In this document: piece after piece, positions 22,883-35,100 of the stretch | Layout of the letters: each line of letters begins with the position of its first letter | Numbering within the stretch: position 1 is the first letter of the stretch | Assembly: GCA_023053685.1 (NCBI GenBank) | Contig: JALIGW010000145.1 | Coordinates: 124,001 to 188,000, forward strand | Direction of reading: 5' to 3' | DNA length: 64,000 nt | DNA from: Diadophis punctatus similis | Taxonomy: Eukaryota; Chordata; Lepidosauria; Squamata; Dipsadidae | Position numbers and translations under genes: made by a program | Notes under the pieces: generated by a model | The model's input: the letters and a program-made list of their open reading frames with translations, nothing else | Told to the model about the DNA's origin: nothing | The model's database searches: none

Positions 22883-24700
22883 GCGGCAAAACGATCCTAT
22901 TTTTCCGCTCTTATTGCGTCCGCAGATTCTCGCCCAGCCGCCTTGTTTAGGGTGACTCGCTCCCTCCTTGCGAAAGGGGGGAGCGAGGAGCACTTGCAAG
23001 GCAGAGCTGAGGAATTTGCCGAGTTTCTGATGGATAAAATCGCTCGGATTCGGTCAAACCTGGACTCTGGCTGGGCAGAGTCCATGGAGTTGACAGGGGC
23101 AAGTCTTAGTCCACCGTTGTGGGAGGAGTTTGGGCCTGTTTCTCCTGAGGATGTGGACAGAGCCATGGGGGCAATGGGGGCCTCCACCTGTTTATTGGAC
23201 CCGTGCCCCTCCTGGCTGGTTTCTGCCAGCAGGGAGGTGACACGCGGCTGGATCCGGGCGGTGGTCATCGCTTCTTTGGGGGAGGGTTCCGTACCGCAGT
23301 CATTAAAAGCTGCGGTGGTGAGACCCCTCCTGAAGAAGCCTTCCCTGGATCCAGCTGATTTGAAGAACTATCGTCCGGTCTCCAACTTGCCTTTTTTAGG
23401 GAAAGTTGTGGAGAAGGTGGTGGCCACTCAGCTTCTGCGGCTTCTGGATGAAACAGACCATCTAGATCCCTATCAGTCGGGTTTCAGGCGCGGCTACAGT
23501 ACAGAAACTGCCTTGGTCGCTCTGATGGATGATCTCTGGCGGGCCCGGGATGGGGGAAATTCCTCCATCCTGGTGCTACTTGACCTCTCAGCGGCTTTCG
23601 ATACCATCGACCATGGTATCCTTCTGCATCGTCTCGGCGAGTTGGGAGTGGGAGGCACCGTTTTACGGTGGTTCTCCTCTTATCTCGCCGATAGGATGCA
23701 GTCGGTGTTGGCGGGAGGGCAGAGATCCACCCCTAGGCCCCTGTTATGCGGGGTGCCTCAGGGGTCGGTCCTCTCGCCCATCCTGTTTAACATTTACATG
23801 AAACCGCTGGGGGAGATCATCCGCAGACATGGGGTGTGTTTCCACCAGTACGCTGACGACACCCAGCTGTACATCACCACCCCGTCTGACTTCAGTGTGG
23901 CAGCCGATGTAATGTGCCGATGCCTGGACGACGTTAGGATCTGGATGGGGAGGAACAGACTCAGACTCAACCCCGACAAGACTGAGTGGCTTTGGATATT
24001 GCCTCCTAAGGATTATGACAACTATCCCTCCTTGGTTCTCGAGGGAGCGAAACTGACTCCCTCGGATCAGGTCCGCAACTTGGGGGTCCTCCTAGACCCA
24101 CAGCTAAAATTGGAACACCATCTCACTGCTGTGGCTAGGGGGGCCTTTGCACAGGTTCGCCTGGTGCACCAGTTGCGGCCATACTTGGAGAAGGAGGCTC
24201 TACTCACGGTCACTCATGCCCTTGTCACCTCCCGTTTGGACTACTGCAACGCGCTCTACATGGGGCTACCCTTGAAGAGTATCCGGAGACTCCAGTTGGT
24301 GCAAAATGCAGCTGCGCGTGCTGTGGTGGGTGTGCCAAGGTACACCCACGTGACACCTATACTCCGCCAGCTGCATTGGTTGCCCATTAGTCTCCGGGTC
24401 CAATTCAAGGTGTTGATCATCATCTTTAAAGCCCTTCATGGCTTAGGACCAGGTTATCTCCGGGACCGCATTCTGCCTCATACTTCCCTCCGACCGGTTA
24501 GGGCCCACAGAGTTGGCCTCCTCCAGCTCCCGTCAGCCAAGCAATGCCGGCTGGCGGGTCCTAAGGGGAGAGCCTTCTCTGTGGCCGGCCCCGCGCTCTG
24601 GAACCAACTCCCCCCAGAGACCCGAACTATCCCCACCCTGCTGGCCTTCCGAAAAGCCGTTAAGACATGGCTCTTCCTGCAGGCAGGGGGTAGAGCTTAA
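22883..24700 (+). CDS. LINE ORF2 fragment: reverse transcriptase (copy 4, 5'-truncated)
   Basis: 605-codon partial ORF2, open throughout, protein as in copy 2. Motif A D234, motif B GVPQGSVLSP, YADD at 323-326 (bases 23849-23860). No endonuclease domain, no ATG at the 5' end. What would be the start of translation is unknown; any transcript would have to initiate in the satellite, where an in-frame TGA (22850-22852) just precedes the LINE. Confidence 0.92.
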   Translation, partial: AAKRSYFSALIASADSRPAALFRVTRSLLAKGGSEEHLQGRAEEFAEFLMDKIARIRSNLDSGWAESMELTGASLSPPLWEEFGPVSPEDVDRAMGAMGASTCLLDPCPSWLVSASREVTRGWIRAVVIASLGEGSVPQSLKAAVVRPLLKKPSLDPADLKNYRPVSNLPFLGKVVEKVVATQLLRLLDETDHLDPYQSGFRRGYSTETALVALMDDLWRARDGGNSSILVLLDLSAAFDTIDHGILLHRLGELGVGGTVLRWFSSYLADRMQSVLAGGQRSTPRPLLCGVPQGSVLSPILFNIYMKPLGEIIRRHGVCFHQYADDTQLYITTPSDFSVAADVMCRCLDDVRIWMGRNRLRLNPDKTEWLWILPPKDYDNYPSLVLEGAKLTPSDQVRNLGVLLDPQLKLEHHLTAVARGAFAQVRLVHQLRPYLEKEALLTVTHALVTSRLDYCNALYMGLPLKSIRRLQLVQNAAARAVVGVPRYTHVTPILRQLHWLPISLRVQFKVLIIIFKALHGLGPGYLRDRILPHTSLRPVRAHRVGLLQLPSAKQCRLAGPKGRAFSVAGPALWNQLPPETRTIPTLLAFRKAVKTWLFLQAGGRA

Positions 24701-24871
24701 TTCCATCTACACTCTCCCCCGGGTATGTCTGGCGGTTGAATGGTGCTTTTATATTGAAATTTTTAATTTTTATATTTTGATTTTAAATTGAATTTATTGG
24801 TTTTCTTGTATTTTTCCTGTGTTGTAAGCCGCCCTGAGTCCCTCGGGAGTGGGGCGGCATATAAGAAACCA

Positions 24872-24907
<36 letters not shown>
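24701..24907 (+). other. LINE 3' UTR with hairpin and AAAT microsatellite, copy 4
   Basis: Hairpin arms at 24828-24834 and 24852-24858; 39-bp AAAT-type tail as in copy 2. Confidence 0.85.
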
Positions 24908-26685
24908 AAATGAAAATGAAACACATATTCCTGTTCCCCACAGGCTGGAAAGCCAAATTCTCGCTTGATTTTTGATTCCGACCTTTCCCTGAAGAGCTAG
25001 CCCAATGTATAACACGGAATTCGCCTTAGTTCTCAATTCAGCCAAAAAACATCACTTTTGACAAACACATCAGAAATGAAAAAGAAACACATATTCCTGT
25101 TCCCCACGTGCTGGAAAGTCGAATTCTCGCTTGAATTTTGATTCCGAGCCTACCCTGAAGAGCTAGCCCAAAGTCTAACACAGCATTCGCCTTAGGACTC
25201 AATACAGCCAAAAAACATGACTTTTGACAAACACCTCAGAAATGAAAATGAAACACATATTCCTGTTCCCCACAGGCTGGAAAGCCGAATTCTCGCTTGA
25301 TTTTTGATTCCGACCTTTCCATGAAGAGCTAGCCCAAGGTCTAACACAGCATTCGCCTTATTTCTCAATTCAGCACAAAAACATCACTTTTGACAAACAC
25401 CTCAGAAATGAAAAAGAAACACATATTCCTGTTCCCCACGGGCTGGAAAGCCGAATTCTCACTTTATTTTCGATTCTGAGCCTACCCTGAAGAGCTAGCC
25501 CAAAGTCTAACACAGCATTCGCCTTAGGATTCAATTCAGTCCAAAAACATCACTTTTGACAAACACCTCAGAAATGAAAATGAAACACATATTCCTGTTC
25601 CCCACAGGCTGGAAAGCCGAATTCTCTCTTGATTTTTGATTCCAACCTTTCCCTGAAGAGCTAGCCCAATGTCTAACACGGAATTCGCCTTAGTTCTCAA
25701 TTCAGCCAAAAAACATCACTTTTGACAAACACATCAGAAATGAAAAAGAAACACATATTCCTGTTCCCCACGGGCTGGAAAGCCAAATTCTCGCTTGATT
25801 TTCGATTCCGAGCCTACCCTGAAGAGCTAGCCGAAAGTCTAACACAGCATTCGCCTTAGGATTCAATTCAGTCCAAAAACATCACTTTTGACAAACACCT
25901 CAGAAATGAAAAAGAAACACATATTCCTTTTCCCCACGTGCTGGAAAGCCGAATTCTCGCTTGATTTTCGATTCCGAGCCTACCCTGAAGAGCTAGCCCA
26001 AAGTCTAACACAGCATTAGCCTTAGGACTCAATACAGCCAAAAAACATGACTTTTGACAAACACCTCAGAAATGAAAATGAAACACATATTCCTGTTCCC
26101 CACAGGCTGGAAAGCCAAATTCTCGCTTGATTTTTGATTCCGACCTTTCCCTGAAGAGCTAGCCCAAAGTCTAACACAGCATTCGCCTTAGGACTCAATA
26201 CAGCCAAAAAACATGACTTTTGACAAACACCTCAGAAATGAAAATGAAACACATATTCCTGTTCCCCACAGGCTGGAAAGCTGAATTCTCGCTTTATTTT
26301 CGATTCCGAGCCTACCCTGAAGAGCTAGCCCAAAGTCTAACACAGCATTCGCCTTAGGATTCAATTCAGTCCAAAAACATCACTTTTGACAAACACCTCA
26401 GAAATGAAAATGAAACACATATTCCTATTCCCCACAGGCTGGAAAGCCGAATTCTCGCTTGATTTTTGATTCCGACCTTTCCCTGAAGAGCTAGCCCAAT
26501 GTATAACACGGAATTCGCCTTAGTTCTCAATTCAGCCAAAAAACATCACTTTTGACAAACACATCAGAAATGAAAAAGAAACACATATTCCTGTTCCCCA
26601 CGTGCTGGAAAGCTGAATTCTCGCTTGAATTTTGATTCCCAGCCTACCCTGAAGAGCTAGCCCAAAGTCTAACACAGCATTCGCC

Positions 26686-28345
26686 TTAGGACTCAATACA
26701 GCCAAAAAACATGACTTTTGACAAACACCTCAGAAATGAAAATGAAACACATATTCCTGTTCCCCACAGGCTGGAAAGCCGAATTCTCGCTTGATTTTTG
26801 ATTCCGACCTTTCCCTGAAGAGCTAGCCCAATGTCTAACACGGAATTCGCCTTAGTTCTCAATTCAGCCAAAAAACATCACTTTTGACAAACACCTCAGA
26901 AATGAAAAAGAAACACATATTCCTGTTCCCCATGTGCTGGAAAGCCGAATTCTCGTTTGAATTTTGATTCCGAGCCTACCCTGAAGAGCTAGCCCAAAGT
27001 CTAACACAGCATTCGCCTTAGGACTCAATGCAGCCAAAAAACATGACTTTTGACAAACACCTCAGAAATGAAAATGAAACACATATTCCTGTTCCCCACA
27101 GGCTGGAAACCCGAATTCTCGCTTGATTTTTCATTCCGAGCTTTCCCTGAAGAGAAAGCCCAATGTCTAACACGGAATTCGCCTTAGTTCTCAATTCAGC
27201 CCAAAAACATCACTTTTGACAAACACCTCAGAAATGAAAAAGAAACACATATTCCTGTTCCCCACATGCTGGAAAGCCGAATTCTCGCTTGATTTTTGAT
27301 TCCGACCTTTCCCTGAAGAGCTAGCCCAAGGTCTAACACAGCATTCGCCTTAGGATTCCATTCAGCCCAAAAACATCACTTTTGACAAACACCTCAGAAA
27401 TGAAAAAGAAAGACATATTCCTGTTCCCCACGTGCTGGAAAGCCAAATTCTCGCTTGATTTTCGATTCCGAGCCTACCCTGAAGAGCTAGCCGAAAGTCT
27501 AACACAGCATTCGTCTTAGGACTCAATACAGCCAAAAAACATGACTTTTGACAAACACCTCAGAAATGAAAATGAAACACATATTCCTGTTCCCCACAGG
27601 CTGGAAAGCCGAATTCTCGCTTGATTTTTGATTCCGACCTTTCCCTGAAGAGCTAGCCCAATGTCTAACACGGAATTCGCCTTAGTTCTCAATTCAGCCA
27701 AAAAACATCACTTTTGACAAACACCTCAGAAATGAAAAAGAAACACATATTCCTGTTCCCCATGTGCTGGAAAGCCGAATTCTCGTTTGAATTTTGATTC
27801 CGAGCCTACCCTGAAGAGCTAGCCCAAAGTCTAACACAGCATTCGCCTTAGGACTCAATGCAGCCAAAAAACATGACTTTTGACAAACACCTCAGAAATG
27901 AAAATGAAACACATATTCCTGTTCCCCACAGGCTGGAAACCCGAATTCTCGCTTGATTTTTCATTCCGAGCTTTCCCTGAAGAGAAAGCCCAATGTCTAA
28001 CACGGAATTCGCCTTAGTTCTCAATTCAGCCCAAAAACATCACTTTTGACAAACACCTCAGAAATGAAAAAGAAACACATATTCCTGTTCCCCACATGCT
28101 GGAAAGCCGAATTCTCGCTTGATTTTTGATTCCGACCTTTCCCTGAAGAGCTAGCCCAAGGTCTAACACAGCATTCGCCTTAGGATTCCATTCAGCCCAA
28201 AAACATCACTTTTGACAAACACCTCAGAAATGAAAAAGAAAGACATATTCCTGTTCCCCACGTGCTGGAAAGCCAAATTCTCGCTTGATTTTCGATTCCG
28301 AGCCTACCCTGAAGAGCTAGCCGAAAGTCTAACACAGCATTCGTC
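26686..28345. repeat. Tandem duplication of a 5-monomer block (830 bp x 2)
   Basis: 26686-27515 and 27516-28345 match at a constant offset of 830 bp (5 x 166). Shared rare variants include GGACTCAATGCAGCC, GCTGGAAACCCGAATTC, TTTTTCATTCCGAG and CATTCGTCTTAGG. Confidence 0.88.
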
Positions 28346-29385
28346 TTAGGATTCAATTCAGCCCAAAAACATCACTTTTGACAAACACCTCAGAAATGAA
28401 AAAGAAACACATATTCCTGTTCCCCACGGGCTGGAAAGCCGAATTCTCGCTTGAATTTTGATTCCGAGCCTACCCTGAAGAGCTAGCCCAAGGTCTAACA
28501 CAGCATTCGCCTTATTTCTCAATTCAGCCCAAAAACATCACTTTTGACAAACACCTCAGAAATGAAAAAGAAACACATATTCCTGTTCCCCACAGGCTGG
28601 AAAGCCGAATTCTCGCTTGATTTTTGATTCCGAGCCTACCCTGAAGAGCTAGCCGAAAGTCTAACACAGCATTCGCCTTAGGATTCAATTCAGCCCAAAA
28701 ACATCACTTTTGACAAACACCTCAGAAATGAAAAAGAAACACATATTCCTGTTCCCCACGGGCTGGAAAGCCGAATTCTCGCTTGATTTTCGATTCCGAG
28801 CCTACCCTGAAGAGCTAGCCCAAAGTCTAACACAGCATTCGCCTTAGGACTCAATACAGCCAAAAAACATGACTTTTGACAAACACCTCAGAAATGAAAA
28901 TGAAACACATAATCCTGTTCCCCACAGGCTGGAAAGCCGAATTCTCGCTTGATTTTTGATTCCGACCTTTCCCTGAAGAGCTAGCCCAAAGTCTAACACA
29001 GCATTCGCCTTAGGATTCAATTCAATCCAAAAACATCACTTTTGACAAACACCTCAGAAATGAAAAAGAAACACATATTCCTGTTCCCCACGTGCTGGAA
29101 AGCCGAATTCTCGCTTGATTTTCGATTCCGAGCCTACCCTGAAGAGCTAGCCCAAAGTCTAACACAGCATTCGCCTTAGGACTCAATACAGCCAAAAAAC
29201 ATGACTTTTGACAAACACCTCAGAAATGAAAATGAAACACATATTCCTGTTCCCCACAGGCTGGAAAGCCAACTTCTCGCTTGATTTTTGATTCCGACCT
29301 TTCCCTGAAGAGCTAGCCCAAAGTCTAACACAGCATTCGCCTTAGGACGCAATACAGCCAAAAAACATGACTTTTGACAAACACA
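27516..29385. repeat. Re-used 1.9-kb satellite block, copy 1
   Basis: This block recurs at 44446-46315 (offset 16930 bp = 102 x 166 - 2) and a third time split by the copia element (56728-57071 continuing at 62543-64000). Markers in order: GGACTCAATGCAGCC, GCTGGAAACCCG, CATTCGTCTTAGG, CACATAATCCTG, CAATTCAATCC and GCCAACTTCTCGC. Confidence 0.83.
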
Positions 29386-29842
29386 TCAGAAATGAAAATG
29401 AAACACATATTCCTGTTCCCCACAGGCTGGAAAGCTGAATTCTCGCTTTATTTTCGATTCCGAGCCTACCCTGAAGAGCTAGCCCAAAGTCTAACACAGC
29501 ATTCGCCTTAGGATTCAATTCAGTCCAAAAACATCACTTTTCACAAACACCTCAGAAATGAAAATGAAACACATATTCCTGTTCCCCACAGGCTGGAAAG
29601 CCGAATTCTCGCTTGATTTTTGATTCCGACCTTTCCCTGAAGAGCTAGCCCAAGGTCGAAGACAGCATTCGCCTTATTTCTCAATTCAGCACAAAAACAT
29701 CACTTTTGACAAACACCTCAGAAATGAAAAAGAAACACATATTCCTGTTCCCCACGGGCTGGAAAGCCGAATTCTCACTTTATTTTCGATTCCGAGCCTA
29801 CCCTGAAGAGCTAGCCCAAAGTCTAACACAGCATTCGCCTTA

Positions 29843-30838
29843 GGATTCAATTCAGTCCAAAACCATCACTTTTGACAAACACCTCAGAAATGAAAATGAA
29901 ACACATAATCCTGTTCCCCACAGGCTGGAAAGCCGAATTCTCGCTTGATTTTTGATTCCGACCTTTCCCTGAAGAGCTAGCCGAAAGTCTAACACAGCAT
30001 TCGCCTTAGGATTCAATTCAATCCAAAAACATCACTTTTGACAAACACCTCAGAAATGAAAAAGAAACACATATTCCTGTTCCCCACGTGCTGGAAAGCC
30101 GAATTCTCGCTTGATTTTCGATTCCGAGCCTACCCTGAAGAGCTAGCCCAAAGTCTAACACAGCATTCGCCTTAGGACTCAATACAGCCAAAAAACATGA
30201 CTTTTGACAAACACCTCAGAAATGAAAATGAAACACATATTCCTGTTCCCCACAGGCTGGAAAGCCAACTTCTCGCTTGATTTTTGATTCCGACCTTTCC
30301 CTGAAGAGCTAGCCCAAAGTCTAACACAGCATTCGCCTTAGGATTCAATTCAGTCCAAAACCATCACTTTTGACAAACACCTCAGAAATGAAAATGAAAC
30401 ACATAATCCTGTTCCCCACAGGCTGGAAAGCCGAATTCTCGCTTGATTTTTGATTCCGACCTTTCCCTGAAGAGCTAGCCGAAAGTCTAACACAGCATTC
30501 GCCTTAGGATTCAATTCAATCCAAAAACATCACTTTTGACAAACACCTCAGAAATGAAAAAGAAACACATATTCCTGTTCCCCACGTGCTGGAAAGCCGA
30601 ATTCTCGCTTGATTTTCGATTCCGAGCCTACCCTGAAGAGCTAGCCCAAAGTCTAACACAGCATTCGCCTTAGGACTCAATACAGCCAAAAAACATGACT
30701 TTTGACAAACACCTCAGAAATGAAAATGAAACACATATTCCTGTTCCCCACAGGCTGGAAAGCCAACTTCTCGCTTGATTTTTGATTCCGACCTTTCCCT
30801 GAAGAGCTAGCCCAAAGTCTAACACAGCATTCGCCTTA
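29843..30838. repeat. Tandem duplication of a 3-monomer block (498 bp x 2)
   Basis: Offset of 498 bp links CAGTCCAAAACCATC at about 29854 and 30352, followed in both by CACATAATCCTG, a GAGCTAGCCGAAAG monomer, CAATTCAATCC and GCCAACTTCTCGC. It sits inside a larger 9-monomer (1494-bp) repetition relating about 28.9-29.9 kb to 30.4-31.4 kb. Confidence 0.8.
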
Positions 30839-32163
30839 GGACGCAATACAGCCAAAAAACATGACTTTTGACAAACACATCAGAAATGAAAATGAAACAC
30901 ATATTCCTGTTCCCCACAGGCTGGAAAGCTGAATTCTCGCTTTATTTTCGATTCCGAGCCTACCCTGAAGAGCTAGCCCAAAGTCTAACACAGCATTCGC
31001 CTTAGGATTCAATTCAGTCCAAAAACATCACTTTTCACAAACACCTCAGAAATGAAAATGAAACACATATTCCTGTTCCCCACAGGCTGGAAAGCCGAAT
31101 TCTCGCTTGATTTTTGATTCCGACCTTTCCCTGAAGAGCTAGCCCAAGGTCGAAGACAGCATTCGCCTTATTTCTCAATTCAGCACAAAAACATCACTTT
31201 TGACAAACACCTCAGAAATGAAAAAGAAACACATATTCCTGTTCCCCACGGGCTGGAAAGCCGAATTCTCACTTTATTTTCGATTCCGAGCCTACCCTGA
31301 AGAGCTAGCCCAAAGTCTAACACAGCATTCGCCTTAGGATTCAATTCAGTCCAAAACCATCACTTTTGACAAACACCTCAGAAATGAAAATGAAACACAT
31401 ATTCCTGTTCCCCACAGGCTGGAAAGCCGAATTCTCGCTTGATTTTTGATTCCGAGCTTTCCCTGAAGAGAAAGCCCAATGTCTAACACGGAATTCTCCT
31501 TAGTTCTCAATTCAGCCCAAAAACATCACTTTTGACAAACACCTCAGAAATGAAAAAGAAACACATATTCCTGTTCCCCACGGGCTGGAAAGCCGAATTC
31601 TCGCTTGATTTTTGATTCCGACCTTTCCCTGAAGAGCTAGCCCAAGGTGTAACACAGCATTCGCCTTAGGATTCCATTCAGCCCAAAAACATCACTTTTG
31701 ACAAACACCTCAGAAATGAAAAAGAAAGACATATTCCTGTTCCCCATGTGCTGGAAAGCCAAATTCTCGCTTGATTTTCGATTCCGAGCCTACCCTGAAG
31801 AGCTAGCCGAAAGTCTAACACAGCATTCGCCTTAGGATTCAATTCAGCCCAAAAACATCACTTTTGACAAACACCTCAGAAATGAAAAAGAAACACATAT
31901 TCCTGTTCCCCACGGGCTGGAAAGCCGAATTCTCGCTTGAATTTTGATTCCGAGCCTACCCTGAAGAGCTAGCCCAAGGTCTAACACAGCATTCGCCTTA
32001 TTTCTCAATTCAGCCCAAAAACATCACTTTTGACAAACACCTCAGAAATGAAAAAGAAACACATATTCCTGTTCCCCACGGGCTGGAAAGCCGAATTCTC
32101 GCTTGATTTTCGATTCCGAGCCTACCCTGAAGAGCTAGCCCAAAGTCTAACACAGCATTCGCC

Positions 32164-35100
32164 TTAGGACTCAATACAGCCAAAAAACATGACTTTTGAC
32201 AAACACCTCAGAAATGAAAAAGAAACACATATTCCTGTTCCCCACGTGCTGGAAAGCCGAATTCTCGCTTGAATTTTGATTCCGAGCCTACCCTGAAGAG
32301 CTAGCCCAAAGTCTAACACAGCATTCGCCTTAGGACTCAATACAGCCAAAAAACATGACTTTTGACAAACACCTCAGAAATGAAAATGAAACACATATTC
32401 CTGTTCCCCACAGGCTGGAAAGCCGAATTCTCGCTTGATTTTTGATTCCGACCTTTCCATGAAGAGCTAGCCCAAGGTCTAAGACAGCATTCGCCTTATT
32501 TCTCAATTCAGCACAAAAACATCACTTTTGACAAACACCTCAGAAATGAAAAAGAAACACATATTCCTGTTCCCCACGGGCTGGAAAGCCGAATTCTCAC
32601 TTTATTTTCGATTCCGAGCCTACCCTGAAGAGCTAGCCCAAAGTCTAACACAGCATTCGCCTTAGGATTCAATTCAGTCCAAAAACATCACTTTTGACAA
32701 ACACCTCAGAAATGAAAATGAAACACATATTCCTGTTCCCCACAGGCTGGAAAGCCGAATTCTCTCTTGATTTTTGATTCCAACCTTTCCCTGAAGAGCT
32801 AGCCCAAAGTCTAACACAGCATTCGCCTTAGGACTCAATACAGCCAAAAAACATGACTTTTGACAAACACCTCAGAAATGAAAATGAAACACATATTCCT
32901 GTTCCCCACAGGCTGGAAAGCCGAATTCTCGCTTGATTTTTGATTCTGAGCTTTCCCTGAAGAGAAAGCCCAATGTCTAACACGGAATTCGCCTTAGTTC
33001 TCAATTCAGCCCAAAAACATCAATTTTGACAAACACCTCAGAAATGAAAAAGAAACACATATTCCTGTTCCCCACGTGCTGGAAAGCTGAATTCTCGCTT
33101 GAATTTTGATTCTGAGCCTACCCTGAAGAGCTAGCCCAAAGTCTAACACAGCATTCGCCTTAGGACTCAATACAGCCAAAAAACATGACTTTTGACAAAC
33201 ACCTCAGAAATGAAAATGAAACACATATTCCTGTTCCCCACAGGCTGGAAAGCCGAATTCTCGCTTGATTTTTGATTCCGAGCTTTCCCTGAAGAGAAAG
33301 CCCAATGTCTAACACGGAATTCGCCTTAGTTCTCAATTCAGCCCAAAAACATCACTTTTGACAAACACCTCAGAAATGAAAAAGAAACACATATTCCTGT
33401 TCCCCACGGGCTGGAAAGCCGAATTCTCGCTTGATTTTTGATTCCGACCTTTCCCTGAAGAGCTAGCCCAAGGTGTAACACAGCATTCGCCTTAGGATTC
33501 CATTCAGCCCAAAAACATCACTTTTGACAAACACCTCAGAAATGAAAAAGAAAGACATATTCCTGTTCCCCACGTGCTGGAAAGCCAAATTCTCGCTTGA
33601 TTTTCGATTCCGAGCCTACCCTGAAGAGCTAGCCGAAAGTCTAACACAGCATTCGCCTTAGGATTCAATTCAGCCCAAAAACATCACTTTTGACAAACAC
33701 CTCAGAAATGAAAAAGAAACACATATTCCTGTTCCCCACGGGCTGGAAAGCCGAATTCTCGCTTGAATTTTGATTCCGAGCCTACCCTGAAGAGCTAGCC
33801 CAAGGTCTAACACAGCATTCGCCTTATTTCTCAATTCAGCCCAAAAACATCACTTTTGACAAACACCTCAGAAATGAAAAAGAAACACATATTCCTGTTC
33901 CCCATTTGCTGGAAAGCCGAATTCTCGCTTGATTTTCGATTCCGAGCCTACCCTGAAGAGCTAGCCCAAAGTCTAACACAGCATTCGCCTTAGGACTCAA
34001 TACAGCCAAAAAACATGACTTTTGACAAACACCTCAGAAATGAAAATGAAACACATATTCCTGTTCCCCACAGGCTGGAAAGCCAAATTCTCGCTTGATT
34101 TTTGATTCCGACCTTTCCCTGAAGAGCTAGCCCAAAGTCTAACACAGCATTCGCCTTAGGACTCAATACAGCCAAAAAACATGACTTTTGACAAACACCT
34201 CAGAAATGAAAATGAAACACATATTCCTGTTCCCCACAGGCTGGAAAGCTGAATTCTCGCTTTATTTTCGATTCCGAGCCTACCCTGAAGAGCTAGCCCA
34301 AAGTCTAACACAGCATTCGCCTTAGGATTCAATTCAGCCAAAAAACATCACTTTTGACAAACACATCAGAAATGAAAAAGAAACACATATTCCTGTTCCC
34401 CACGTGCTGGAAAGCTGAATTCTCGCTTGAATTTTGATTCCCAGCCTACCCTGAAGAGCTAGCCCAAAGTCTAACACAGCATTCGCCTTAGGACTCAATA
34501 CAGCCAAAAAACATGACTTTTGACAAACACCTCAGAAATGAAAATGAAACACATATTCCTGTTCCCCACAGGCTGGAAAGCCGAATTCTCGCTTGATTTT
34601 TGATTCCGACCTTTCCCTGAAGAGCTAGCCCAATGTCTAACACGGAATTCGCCTTAGTTCTCAATTCAGCCCAAAAACATCACTTTTGACAAACACCTCA
34701 GAAATGAAAAAGAAACACATATTCCTGTTCCCCACATGCTGGAAAGCCGAATTCTCGCTTGATTTTTGATTCCGACCTTTCCCTGAAGAGCTAGCCCAAG
34801 GTCTAACACAGCATTCGCCTTAGGATTCCATTCAGCCCAAAAACATCACTTTTGACAAACACCTCAGAAATGAAAAAGAAAGACATATTCCTGTTCCCCA
34901 CGTGCTGGAAAGCCAAATTCTCGCTTGATTTTCGATTCCGAGCCTACCCTGAAGAGCTAGCCGAAAGTCTAACACAGCATTCGTCTTAGGATTCAATTCA
35001 GCCCAAAAACATCACTTTTGACAAACACCTCAGAAATGAAAAAGAAACACATATTCCTGTTCCCCACGGGCTGGAAAGCCGAATTCTCGCTTGAATTTTG

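Larger units (their letters stand above)
22881..24907 (+). mobile_element. CR1/L2-superfamily LINE, 5'-truncated, copy 4
   Basis: Same truncated LINE, 7574 bp after copy 2 and with copy 2's markers (39-bp tail, upstream GCCGAATTCTCAC). Unlike copy 2, it is followed by the long form of the spacer, with the CAGCATTAGCC marker near 26013. The six-monomer contraction after copy 2 is therefore not shared by copy 4, which helps order the events. Confidence 0.93.

Noticed and set aside
11024..24907. Four independent LINE insertions at a preferred satellite site
   Set aside because: Same 5' truncation point, same target loss and matching flanks at constant spacing require a single insertion followed by amplification.
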